Positions 9,542-19,057 of a stretch of DNA of 64,000 bases are shown piece by piece (within the stretch, counting starts at the first letter, position 1; each line of letters begins with the position of its first letter). Source of the DNA: JAVKMO01 sp031539345 (GTDB lineage: Bacteria > Bacteroidota > Bacteroidia > Chitinophagales > Chitinophagaceae); assembly GCA_031539345.1 (NCBI GenBank), contig JAVKMO010000030.1, positions 12,126 through 76,125 of the forward strand, in the 5' to 3' direction. Under the pieces are notes generated by a model. It was not told where the DNA came from and ran no database searches. It saw only the letters and a program-made list of their open reading frames with translations. The position numbers and the translations under genes were made by a program.

Positions 9542-10480
9542 ATGAAAACTTATAGCAGCCTTGATGAATTGCCCAAGATAGAAGACTGTATTCTGACAAT
9601 TGGTTCTTTTGATGGATTTCACTTGGGGCATAGAGCCATTTTAAATACACTTGAAACACTGCACGAAAAAAGAAATCAAGAGATTGTTGTTCTCACTTTT
9701 CAACAGCACCCTCGAAGGGTTTTAGACAACCTGTCAAGTGTACAATTACTCACCACCTTTGAAGAGAGAAATGATTTATTAGAACAACAGTTTCCGTTTA
9801 TTCATCATTTTGTTGCCATTCCTTTTACAACAACATTTGCACAAATCAGTGCAGAAAATTTTATCAGCGATGTATTGATGAAATATTTTAAACCTTCTGT
9901 TATTGTGGTTGGAAATGATCATCAATTTGGCAAAAACAGATTAGGCAATATTTTTTTATTGAATGAGTTGAGTCGATTATTTCAATATGAAGTTGTTGAA
10001 ATTGCTCCTTTTTTAATTTCACAAGCAAAAACGAGTTCTACTTTTATTCGTCAAGCCATTCGTGAAGGTCGTATCACAGAAGCCAATCTACATCTTGGTT
10101 ATGATTATTTTTTAAAAGGTAAAGTTGCCGAAGGCAAACAGTTGGGAAGAACAATTGGTTTTCCTACTGCAAATATTGAGGTGTGTTCAAGCGAAAAACT
10201 CATTCCACTAAATGGCGTATATGCGGTTTCAGTTTCTTTAGAAAAAAATGGAAAAATAATACCCTATAAAGGCATGATGAATATAGGAACAGCACCAACA
10301 GTTAATCATACACAAGACGTAAAAATAGAAGTGCATCTTTTTGACTTCAATGACAATATTTATGAACAACAAATACAAGTTCATATTCATAAACGTTTAC
10401 GAAATGAACAAAAATTTAGTTCCTTAGAAGCCCTCAAAGAACAATTAGAACAAGACAAACAGAATGCACTAAGACGATAA
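9542..10480 (+). CDS. ribF: Bifunctional riboflavin kinase / FAD synthetase
   Basis: RibF phosphorylates riboflavin to FMN and adenylates FMN to FAD. The N-terminal nucleotidyltransferase domain (about 1-180) carries TIGSFDGFHLGHRAI, the expected G-x-F-D-G-x-H-x-G-H motif, and the later SSTFIRQAI motif. The C-terminal flavokinase domain (about 185-310) carries GRTIGFPTANIE and GVYAV, with KGMMNIGTAPTV. The frame can be extended 12 codons upstream, but the ATG at 9542 (MKTYSSLDELPK) is where family members begin. recN follows after 9 bases, suggesting one transcript. Confidence 0.95.
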   Translation: MKTYSSLDELPKIEDCILTIGSFDGFHLGHRAILNTLETLHEKRNQEIVVLTFQQHPRRVLDNLSSVQLLTTFEERNDLLEQQFPFIHHFVAIPFTTTFAQISAENFISDVLMKYFKPSVIVVGNDHQFGKNRLGNIFLLNELSRLFQYEVVEIAPFLISQAKTSSTFIRQAIREGRITEANLHLGYDYFLKGKVAEGKQLGRTIGFPTANIEVCSSEKLIPLNGVYAVSVSLEKNGKIIPYKGMMNIGTAPTVNHTQDVKIEVHLFDFNDNIYEQQIQVHIHKRLRNEQKFSSLEALKEQLEQDKQNALRR

Positions 10481-10489
10481 TTTTTATTT

Positions 10490-12142
10490 ATGCTACAACA
10501 ATTAGAGATTTCTCATTATGCCATTATCGAACACGTTTCGATTGATTTTGATGAGCAATTAAATATTTTGACAGGCGAAACAGGAGCGGGAAAATCAATC
10601 ATTATTGGTGCACTCAGTTTGTTATTAGGTGAGCGTATTGATTGGACTTATTTTGAACAGCAAGAAAAAAAATGCGTGTTAGAAGCACGATTTCAAATCA
10701 AATTCAACCCTGCATTTCACACTTTTTTTGAGAAGCATGAAATGCCAATTACAAATACACAAATTATTTTAAGAAGAGAAATCAATCCAAGCACAAAGAC
10801 GAGTAGGAATTTCATTAATGACAACCTTGCAACAAGCAATCAACTCAAAGAACTCGGAACGCTCTTGGTTGATTTACATCAGCAATTTGATACCTTAGAA
10901 TTATATGATACTGCATTTCAATTTCAAATGCTCGATGCACTCGCCAATCAAATTCCGTTACTTACAAATTATCAACAAGCATTCAAACAATATAACACGC
11001 AAAAAGATCATTTACAACAACTCCTCGTTCAACAACAACAGGCACACAAAGACGTTGCTTATTATACATTTTTATTGCAAGAATTTGAAGAGTTTGGTTT
11101 AAAAGACAATGAATTAGAAACGATTGAAACTGAATTAAAAACACTCACCAATGCGGCGGATATTCAACAAGCATTAAGTAAAACAACATTCGTTTTATTA
11201 GAAGAAGGTTCTTGTGTATCTCAATTGCAGCAACTTGTACATCAATTAAAATCCTTTCACGACCTTTCTGCCATACAAGAAATCAGTTCTCGCATAAGTG
11301 CAGCAGCAATCGAATTAGATGATGTTGCAAAAGATGCACAGAGAATGATCGATAAATTCAATGCCGATCCAGAACGCCTTGCCTTGCTTTCAGAGCGTTT
11401 GAGTACTGGATATAAATTATTGAAAAAACACCAAGCCAAATCAACACAAGATTTACTCAACACTTATGAACAAATAAAAACAGCACATCAAAACATTCAA
11501 AATATTGACGAACAAATTACGTTGCAAAAAAAATTAGTCCAAGATTTAGAATCAACCATCAGTCAACAAGCAAAAATTTTAGATGAAAATAGACGAAAAA
11601 TTGTACCTATCTTTATTGAACAAATAGAACAATTGTTGCAAAAAATTGGTATGGCAAATGCACAATTAAAGATTGATTTAACCGCTAGTGATTTGAATGT
11701 TTTTGGTTGTAATAACATTGATTTTTTATTAGATGCCAATCGAAGCAATTCTTTTAAATCAATTAAAAAAGTCGCGAGTGGCGGAGAACTAAATCGCCTA
11801 ATGCTTGCCATCAAATCAGTTATCGCAAATTCACTTGCTTTGCCGACGCTCATTTTCGATGAAATTGACACTGGTGTTTCAGGCGAAGTTGCCAAACAAA
11901 TTGGCGAAATTTTATCCGCACTTTCATCACAGTTGCAAATCATTTGCATTACACACCAAGCCAGCATTGCGGCAAAAGGAAAGAAACATTTTTATATCTA
12001 TAAAGATAAGGCGGTGCGTTTTGTTTCGTCTCACATTAAAACACTCAACACAGAAGAACGCATTACGCACATTGCTGAAATTTTAAGTGGAACGCCACCA
12101 ACAAACGCAGCAATTGTTATTGCTAAAGAAATGTTGGCATAA
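10490..12142 (+). CDS. recN: DNA repair protein RecN
   Basis: RecN is an SMC-like ATPase that acts on double-strand breaks in recombinational repair. The 550-residue protein has the Walker A motif GETGAGKSII near residue 30 and a long central coiled-coil region (about 160-360). Its C-terminal half carries the ABC signature SGGELNRLMLAIK and Walker B with TLIFDEIDTGVSG. Both ends of the split ATPase domain are intact and the length is normal. It is translated 9 bases after ribF. Confidence 0.96.
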   Translation: MLQQLEISHYAIIEHVSIDFDEQLNILTGETGAGKSIIIGALSLLLGERIDWTYFEQQEKKCVLEARFQIKFNPAFHTFFEKHEMPITNTQIILRREINPSTKTSRNFINDNLATSNQLKELGTLLVDLHQQFDTLELYDTAFQFQMLDALANQIPLLTNYQQAFKQYNTQKDHLQQLLVQQQQAHKDVAYYTFLLQEFEEFGLKDNELETIETELKTLTNAADIQQALSKTTFVLLEEGSCVSQLQQLVHQLKSFHDLSAIQEISSRISAAAIELDDVAKDAQRMIDKFNADPERLALLSERLSTGYKLLKKHQAKSTQDLLNTYEQIKTAHQNIQNIDEQITLQKKLVQDLESTISQQAKILDENRRKIVPIFIEQIEQLLQKIGMANAQLKIDLTASDLNVFGCNNIDFLLDANRSNSFKSIKKVASGGELNRLMLAIKSVIANSLALPTLIFDEIDTGVSGEVAKQIGEILSALSSQLQIICITHQASIAAKGKKHFYIYKDKAVRFVSSHIKTLNTEERITHIAEILSGTPPTNAAIVIAKEMLA

Positions 12143-12218
12143 CAAGTTTTTTTCTATCATTTGTATTGTTATTTTTAGATAGAATTTTTATTCACGCTTT
12201 AGAAATTAGAACTTATCA

Positions 12219-14144
12219 ATGACAACACAAATTCAATCTCAGCCCTTTAGCTTGTTTACAGAATATGACATTTTTTTATTTAAGCAAGGCAATCATTTTA
12301 AGTTGTATGAAAAGCTCGGTAGTCATATCACAAATTATCAAAACCAACAAGGCGTTTATTTTTCTGTCTATGCACCGAATGCAAGTAGCGTTTTTGTGAT
12401 TGGAAATTTTAATTTTTGGAATACGCAATCAGCACCTCTATACCCACGTTTTGATAACAGCGGAATTTGGGAAGCCTTTATTCCTCAGGTTCAGGAAGGA
12501 GAATTGTATAAATATTTTATTACCAATGCACAAAGTGGTCAAACGTTTGAAAAAATAGACCCTTTTGCTTTTTCGTTTGAATTACCTCCACGAACTGCAT
12601 CTATTGTGAAAACGATTGATAAGCATCAATGGAAAGACAAAAAATGGTTAGAAAAAAGAAAGACAAACCATTTAAACAAAGCCATTTCTGTTTATGAAAT
12701 GCACTTGGGGTCATGGAAAAAAAAGCACAATGAACAGGGCGAACACTCTTTAACTTATACAGAATTTGCAGATGATTTAGTAACCTATTTAAAGCAGTTA
12801 AATTTTACACACGTAGAATTTATGCCACTTACAGAGCATCCATATTATTTATCATGGGGGTATCAATCACTTGGATTTTTTGCACCCACATCACGCTATG
12901 GACAACCCGAAGAGTTGATGTTTTTAATTGACAAATTGCACGAAGCCAACATTGGGGTAATTTTAGATTTTGTGCCTTCTCATTTTCCCTGCGATGCACA
13001 CGGATTATATCAATACGACGGCGGAGCAGTTTATGAATATGCTCATCCTTTAAAACAAATTCACCCAGATTGGAAAAGTGCAAACTTTGATTTAGAAAAA
13101 CCACAAGTGATGAGTTTTTTAATTAGTTCGGCATTATTTTGGTTGGAGCAATATCATATTGACGGTTTGCGTATTGATGCTGTTGCTTCAATGTTATATT
13201 TAGATTATTCACGCCAATACAATCAATGGCTACCAAATCACCACGGCGGAAATGAGAACTTAGAAGCAATTGCTTTTATCAAAAAAATGAACGAAACAAT
13301 TTTTGGCATTTACCCTGATGTGCATGTAATTGCAGAAGAATCTACGGCATGGTATGGCGTTTCTAAACCAACATATGAAGGCGGACTAGGTTTTGATATG
13401 AAATGGATGATGGGTTGGATGCACGATGTTTTAGGGTATTTAAAATTGCAGCCCATTCATCGAAAATATCACCATCACGAATTGACATTTAGTTTTTCTT
13501 ATGTCAATAATGAAAACTTTATGTTGCCGCTTTCTCATGATGAAGTGGCACATGGAAAAGGCTCTTTACTGAGCAGAATGCCCGGCGATGATTGGCAACA
13601 ATTTGCCAACTTGCGTTTATTATATAGTTTTATGTACGCCCACCCTGGCTCAAAATTATTATTTATGGGTGGTGAATTTGGACAAGGAAAAGAATGGAAT
13701 ATCAATGCAAGTTTGGACTGGCATTTATTAGACCTTCCTCAACACAAAGGCATACAAAAATTGATTCAACAATTAAATGCACTCTATCAAAAAGAATCCG
13801 CTTTATATGAATTACAGTTTCAGCCAGCAGGTTTTGTTCCAATTGATATGAGCAATCATGAACAAAGTATTTTAGTTTTTTATCGCACTTCTTCTTCAGG
13901 AGAGAAAATCATTATTGTAGGAAATTTTACACCAGAAGTGAGATACGATTTTTGCATCGGCATTCCCGAAGCAGGCTCGTATAAACAAATTTTCAACAGC
14001 GATGAGATTCAATATTACGGCTCTGGCATTGACAATCAAAACCCGATACAGTCAAAGCCTATCGCTTTTCATCATCATCAAAATAGTATTTCTATTCACG
14101 TTCCTCCTTTAGCATTTTTATATTTCAAAAAGACCAATTCTTAA
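12219..14144 (+). CDS. glgB: 1,4-alpha-glucan branching enzyme
   Basis: GlgB introduces alpha-1,6 branches into glycogen. An N-terminal CBM48/E-set domain (about 30-130) precedes the GH13 barrel. The catalytic nucleophile is Asp320 in GLRIDAVAS, the acid/base is Glu373 in VIAEESTAW, and the transition-state stabiliser is in LSHDEVAHGKGS. The C-terminal beta domain ends at residue 641, a usual size for the shorter GlgB forms. The GH57 gene starts 3 bases after its stop, so this is the first gene of a three-gene alpha-glucan operon. No glgA or glgC is in the window. Confidence 0.96.
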   Translation: MTTQIQSQPFSLFTEYDIFLFKQGNHFKLYEKLGSHITNYQNQQGVYFSVYAPNASSVFVIGNFNFWNTQSAPLYPRFDNSGIWEAFIPQVQEGELYKYFITNAQSGQTFEKIDPFAFSFELPPRTASIVKTIDKHQWKDKKWLEKRKTNHLNKAISVYEMHLGSWKKKHNEQGEHSLTYTEFADDLVTYLKQLNFTHVEFMPLTEHPYYLSWGYQSLGFFAPTSRYGQPEELMFLIDKLHEANIGVILDFVPSHFPCDAHGLYQYDGGAVYEYAHPLKQIHPDWKSANFDLEKPQVMSFLISSALFWLEQYHIDGLRIDAVASMLYLDYSRQYNQWLPNHHGGNENLEAIAFIKKMNETIFGIYPDVHVIAEESTAWYGVSKPTYEGGLGFDMKWMMGWMHDVLGYLKLQPIHRKYHHHELTFSFSYVNNENFMLPLSHDEVAHGKGSLLSRMPGDDWQQFANLRLLYSFMYAHPGSKLLFMGGEFGQGKEWNINASLDWHLLDLPQHKGIQKLIQQLNALYQKESALYELQFQPAGFVPIDMSNHEQSILVFYRTSSSGEKIIIVGNFTPEVRYDFCIGIPEAGSYKQIFNSDEIQYYGSGIDNQNPIQSKPIAFHHHQNSISIHVPPLAFLYFKKTNS

Positions 14145-14147
14145 TTC

Positions 14148-16625
14148 ATGAAACACATTTGTATTCACGGGCATTTTTATCAACCACCAAGAGAAAATCC
14201 TTACACAGAAAAAATTAGTATGCAAGAAAGTGCCAATCCTTTTCATGATTGGAACGAACGCATCAGTCACGAATGTTATGGTCCAAACGCATTTTCTCGT
14301 GTATTGAATGAAGAAAAAAATATCATCAATATCATCAACAATTATGAATACATCAGTTTTAATTATGGTCCAACTTTATTGAGTTGGTTAGAGGCACATT
14401 CGCCTTTAGTTTATACCGCCATTTTAGAAGCTGACAAGAAAAGTTGTCAAAAAAATAATGGGCATGGTTCTGCGATTGCACAAGTCTATAATCATATCAT
14501 TATGCCTTTGGCAAATCGCCAAGACAAAGAGGTGCAAGTGAAATGGGGTATCAAAGATTTTGTTTACCGATTTAAAAGAAAGCCAGAAGGAATGTGGCTT
14601 GCCGAAACTGCTGTCGATATTGAAACTTTAGACGTTTTAGCCGAGAATGACATTGCTTTTACAATACTTTCACCCTATCAAGCAAAAGCAATTAAAAAAA
14701 AGGACTATCACGATTTTGACAATGTTAGCATTGCCACACTCAACACCAATGAACCTTATTGGGTGTATCTGCCATCAGGCAAACGCATTGCAGTCTTTTT
14801 TTACAATGGTGATATTTCTCAAAAATTAGCCTACGGCGATATGCTCAACGATGGTAAAAATTTTGCCACGACACTCAAAACACAGCTCAATTTTAATCAT
14901 CAAGAAGCAGAGTTGGTGAACGTTGCAATAGACGGCGAAACCTTTGGGCATCACCACAAAAATGGCGATATGGCTCTCGCCTATTGCATTTCAACATTAA
15001 GCCAAGACCCTACACTCTCTCTTTGTAATTATGGGACGTATCTAAGTTTATATCCTCCTGAACACGAAATTCAAATTCATGAAAAAACAGCATGGAGTTG
15101 CTCACATGGATTAGGGCGTTGGACCTATGATTGCGGTTGTAGCACAATGGACAAAACCTGGAATCAACAATGGCGTACGCCTTTAAGAGATGCCTTGAAT
15201 TTTTTAAATGAAAAAGCCAACACTTTATTCCGGGATATTTTAAATAACAAATTTAAAAACCTCGATGTCGCTTTATTTGATTATGTCGATATTATTTTAT
15301 TAAGAAACAAACCAAAGGCACACGCATTTTTATCAGACAATTTAAAAGACAACAATTTTTCTGAAAGCGACTTTTGTATGTATATGCGTTTGTTTGAAAT
15401 GAAGCGAAATTGTCAATTGATGTTTACGAGCTGCGGATGGTTTTTCAATGACATTTCAGGTATAGAAACAGTGCAAATTTTATTGTATGCAGACCGTGTA
15501 TTGCAAATTTATTTAGCCATTACAAACATCAATTTAGAGAATGATTTTGCCAACATTTTAGGTCAAGGCAAAAGCAATTTACCCAATTGTGAAAACGGAC
15601 GAAAAGTTTATCAAGACTATGTGCGTGCCAATCGATTAGGCTTATTTGATATGACGTTAAGCAGTGCAATCAATTGTTTATTTATGAACGAAAGCATTGC
15701 GAACAATATTCATATCAACAACATCACCAACACAACACATATTCATAAAGTAGAAAAATTTGAACTCGGTTATATCAAATTAATTGTAGGAGAAATGACC
15801 GCCGAATCAAGCATTACTTACTCAAAAAGCTATCTTAGTTTTGTCATTATGCAATTGGGACGTGCAAACATTATTGGGTTTTATAGCAGAGAAAAAAATG
15901 AACTCGCATTCGATCTTTTAAAGAAAGACATTGAGCAAAACGTAACCAATTTCAACTTGGCAGTTTTAATCGATAACGTTAAACAAACACTCAAACAATC
16001 GTTTGCATTAAATGATGTTACGCCTGATGAAGCATTTAAAATTTTAGACCAATTCATGAAAAAAGAAGAGTCTATTTTACTCAACAATTATGAAGATGTC
16101 TATTTAAGAAACTATGCAATTTGTGTTCAATACAAACAATCGCGTGTGAAAATTCCTTATTATTTATGGTCAAACATTAGAATTATTGTACGCAAAAAAT
16201 TATTAGAAACCCTCAAAGTACCTCTATATCCAAGCATTGACGAAATTAGAAAATTGCGACAAGACATTTTGTTTTGGGACAAAGACGTAAAAGACGTTTT
16301 AAAAGACAGCGAAGAAATTAAACTCCAAGCATCTGATAAAATTTACAAACTCTTTGAAATCATCATCGAGAATGTTAAAAATGAAACCCCTATTATTTAC
16401 ACTTTACAATTGATACAAATTTTAGAAACGCTCAATTTGTTAGACCTCAATTTATGGCGTTCGCAAAATATCTTTCTTAAATTTATACAACAAGAAGGGT
16501 ATGTAATTAAACACATAAAAAACAGCCAAGCATCTACGTATGAACACTTAAAACAACTCAGCTTAAAAATCAAAATTGATATTGACTATGTTACAGAAAA
16601 AATTTCAACACCAAGCGTTTGGTAG
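14148..16625 (+). CDS. GH57 family glycoside hydrolase with DUF3536
   Basis: This 825-residue protein opens with HGHFYQPPRENPY, the start typical of GH57/DUF3536 proteins annotated as alpha-amylase/alpha-mannosidase-like. The GH57 catalytic region (about 1-330) includes GMWLAETAVD, with Glu153 in the place of the nucleophile, and VNVAIDGETFGHHH near residue 262, where the acid/base Asp of the family is expected. The remainder is the largely helical DUF3536 part. The family handles alpha-glucans, but few members of this branch have been characterised. Being 3 bases after glgB and overlapping the GH31 gene supports a glycogen or maltodextrin role. Confidence 0.88.
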   Translation: MKHICIHGHFYQPPRENPYTEKISMQESANPFHDWNERISHECYGPNAFSRVLNEEKNIINIINNYEYISFNYGPTLLSWLEAHSPLVYTAILEADKKSCQKNNGHGSAIAQVYNHIIMPLANRQDKEVQVKWGIKDFVYRFKRKPEGMWLAETAVDIETLDVLAENDIAFTILSPYQAKAIKKKDYHDFDNVSIATLNTNEPYWVYLPSGKRIAVFFYNGDISQKLAYGDMLNDGKNFATTLKTQLNFNHQEAELVNVAIDGETFGHHHKNGDMALAYCISTLSQDPTLSLCNYGTYLSLYPPEHEIQIHEKTAWSCSHGLGRWTYDCGCSTMDKTWNQQWRTPLRDALNFLNEKANTLFRDILNNKFKNLDVALFDYVDIILLRNKPKAHAFLSDNLKDNNFSESDFCMYMRLFEMKRNCQLMFTSCGWFFNDISGIETVQILLYADRVLQIYLAITNINLENDFANILGQGKSNLPNCENGRKVYQDYVRANRLGLFDMTLSSAINCLFMNESIANNIHINNITNTTHIHKVEKFELGYIKLIVGEMTAESSITYSKSYLSFVIMQLGRANIIGFYSREKNELAFDLLKKDIEQNVTNFNLAVLIDNVKQTLKQSFALNDVTPDEAFKILDQFMKKEESILLNNYEDVYLRNYAICVQYKQSRVKIPYYLWSNIRIIVRKKLLETLKVPLYPSIDEIRKLRQDILFWDKDVKDVLKDSEEIKLQASDKIYKLFEIIIENVKNETPIIYTLQLIQILETLNLLDLNLWRSQNIFLKFIQQEGYVIKHIKNSQASTYEHLKQLSLKIKIDIDYVTEKISTPSVW

Positions 16626-18990
16626 TATTACCTCTTTAACGCAGACAGCAAAAGGCTTACAAGGAAAAAGCGAAAATGGCATTTTTGAAATTGTGCCTTA
16701 TAGCAACCATACAATACGCATTTCTTTTCACTTGTTTGAAACACTTTCTTATCAATCGTACGCAGTCATTGCAAGCCCTGCAAAAGAAAAATTATTTACG
16801 CTGATAGACAATAAGGATCATTACGTTTATGAAGGGAAACAATTTGATATTGTTATTCAAAAAACAACAACGGCACTTACTTTTTTAGACAAAAAAAAAA
16901 ACATCATTAACGAAGACGACACAACGCTCAATTTGTCTTCAATTGGATATGAATTTTACAATTACAAAAAAGTATTCGCAGACGAGAAATTTATTGGGTT
17001 AGGCGAAAAAGTTGGCGATTTAAATCGTCGAGGAAAATTATTTACACATAAAAATTCTGACGCATTTGCTTATGGACCTGATACTGACCCTATTTATTCA
17101 AGCATTCCTTTTTATATTGGTTTACACTCTGGGCAACAACAGTATGGCGTTTTTTTAGACAACCCATCAATTTCGACATTTAGCTTTGGCGTGTCGAATG
17201 ATAGAAATATGTTTTTTTCGGCAGAAAATGGACGCTTAGATTATTACTTTATGTATGACAACAGTCCAAAAAAAATCATTCAACATTATACCGCTTTAAC
17301 AGGCAGAATGGAAATGCCGCCTTTATGGTCATTAGGTTTTCAACAAAGTCGTTATAGTTATTACCCAGAATTTAAAATTGATGAAATTGTAAAAGGGTTT
17401 GAAAATCGGAATATTCCTATCGATGCCATTCACTTTGACATTCATTATATGGATGCTTACAAAGCATTTACGTGGGATAAAAAAAGATTTCCGCAAGCAA
17501 AAAAAATGCTGTCAGAATTGTCTAAAAAAGGCATTCAAGCGGTTGCCATTTTAGACCCTGGCATAAAAGTTGAAAAAGGGTATCATGCGTATGATAGCGG
17601 CATTAAACACAACCATTTCATCACTTACCCAGACGGCAAAGTATATAGTGGCAGTGTATGGCCTGGCGTATGCCATTTTCCAGATTTCACAAATCCAAAA
17701 GTTAGAAAATGGTGGGCAGATATGTGTAAGTTTTATATCAATGATGGGTTTAAAGGCTTATGGAATGACATGAATGAACCTGCCGTATGGGGACAAAAAA
17801 TCCCTGATTATTTGGTCTTAAATAATGAAGGAAATTCAACTTCGTTTAAAGACATAAGAAACGCTTATAGCAGTTTAATGTCTCGTTCCACAGCAGAAGG
17901 TTTTGCACTACAAAAACCCAATGACCGCAAATTTATTTTAACACGTGCGGCTTATGCAGGCATACAACGCTATGCTGCAAAATGGACAGGCGACAATATT
18001 GCCAACGAAGAACACTTATTTCTTGGTGTTAGATTGGTCAATACGCTTGGCATTTCTGGCGTTGCTTTTTCTGGCGTTGATATTGGCGGTTTTGTGGCTG
18101 ATACAGACCAACAACTTTTTGCACGTTGGATCTCAGTAGGCTGTTTCTTACCTTTTTTCAGAGCACATAAAATGATCAATGCACGCAGTAGCGAACCTTG
18201 GCATTTTGGCGAAGTTGTAGAACAAATTGCAAAAAATTATATTCAATTGCGTTATCGACTGATTCCTTATTTGTATCAATATTTTTATCGTTCTGCAAGA
18301 ACTGGCGAGCCTATCAATACTTCGCTTGCACTCGCCTACCCTTTTAATGAAAAAGTTTTTGAACCTACGTATCAACATCAATTTTTATTTGGCGACAATA
18401 TTTTAGTCTGCCCAATTGGCACAAAAGAAACTTATGTAAAAATTTATTTGCCTCCAAACGAAGGCGGTTGGTATGATTTTTATACAGACACTTTATACCA
18501 AGACAACCAAGAATTGCTATGGGTAACAGAACGAGAAGTGATTCCTGTTTTTGTAAAAGCTGGAAGCATTCTTCCGCTACAAAAATTGTGCATGAATTTA
18601 ACCACTCAACTTTCGACGCATTTAGAATGGCATATTTATCCTAACAAAAACAAAAATATTGTTAGTTCATACTATGAAGATGATGGAACAACACACGACT
18701 GGAATAAGAAAAAAAGTTTCACTCTTCAAGACATTCAATACCATGCCAGCACAACAACGTTTGAAATAACAACAAAGCAAAAAAGCAAATGCAACAGATT
18801 CAAAACAAGCAATATTTTTATTCACCACGAACAACCGATTAAAATAACGCTTCTGCGAGAGGCAAAAAAGAAAACCATTTCGCTCCAAAAAACGGCTTAT
18901 CAAATCGTTGCCAACATTCCCAATTTCGACCCTTTTAGCAATGAAGAAAAAGGCTTAAAAGAAGTGATGGTGATGCAAGGAAAATTGTAG
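16588..18990 (+). CDS. GH31 family alpha-glucosidase
   Basis: This 800-residue GH31 enzyme probably releases glucose from alpha-glucan ends. The nucleophile signature is WNDMNEPAVWG, with Asp394 as nucleophile. The acid/base region is AAKWTGDNIANEE and the substrate-binding region contains RSSEPWHFGE. An N-terminal beta-sandwich and a C-terminal beta domain flank the barrel. The frame can be read from a TTG at 16576, but the ATG at 16588 (MLQKKFQHQAFGSI) is preferred. It still overlaps the GH57 gene by 38 bases, indicating translational coupling. No signal peptide is apparent, so a cytoplasmic role in glycogen or maltodextrin turnover is likely. Confidence 0.93.
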   Translation: MLQKKFQHQAFGSITSLTQTAKGLQGKSENGIFEIVPYSNHTIRISFHLFETLSYQSYAVIASPAKEKLFTLIDNKDHYVYEGKQFDIVIQKTTTALTFLDKKKNIINEDDTTLNLSSIGYEFYNYKKVFADEKFIGLGEKVGDLNRRGKLFTHKNSDAFAYGPDTDPIYSSIPFYIGLHSGQQQYGVFLDNPSISTFSFGVSNDRNMFFSAENGRLDYYFMYDNSPKKIIQHYTALTGRMEMPPLWSLGFQQSRYSYYPEFKIDEIVKGFENRNIPIDAIHFDIHYMDAYKAFTWDKKRFPQAKKMLSELSKKGIQAVAILDPGIKVEKGYHAYDSGIKHNHFITYPDGKVYSGSVWPGVCHFPDFTNPKVRKWWADMCKFYINDGFKGLWNDMNEPAVWGQKIPDYLVLNNEGNSTSFKDIRNAYSSLMSRSTAEGFALQKPNDRKFILTRAAYAGIQRYAAKWTGDNIANEEHLFLGVRLVNTLGISGVAFSGVDIGGFVADTDQQLFARWISVGCFLPFFRAHKMINARSSEPWHFGEVVEQIAKNYIQLRYRLIPYLYQYFYRSARTGEPINTSLALAYPFNEKVFEPTYQHQFLFGDNILVCPIGTKETYVKIYLPPNEGGWYDFYTDTLYQDNQELLWVTEREVIPVFVKAGSILPLQKLCMNLTTQLSTHLEWHIYPNKNKNIVSSYYEDDGTTHDWNKKKSFTLQDIQYHASTTTFEITTKQKSKCNRFKTSNIFIHHEQPIKITLLREAKKKTISLQKTAYQIVANIPNFDPFSNEEKGLKEVMVMQGKL

Positions 18991-19057
18991 ATTGAAGAAT
19001 GAATTGCTGATTAACTTTTTGTCAAAGTAATGTTGAATACGAATGACTTTTGACCGC

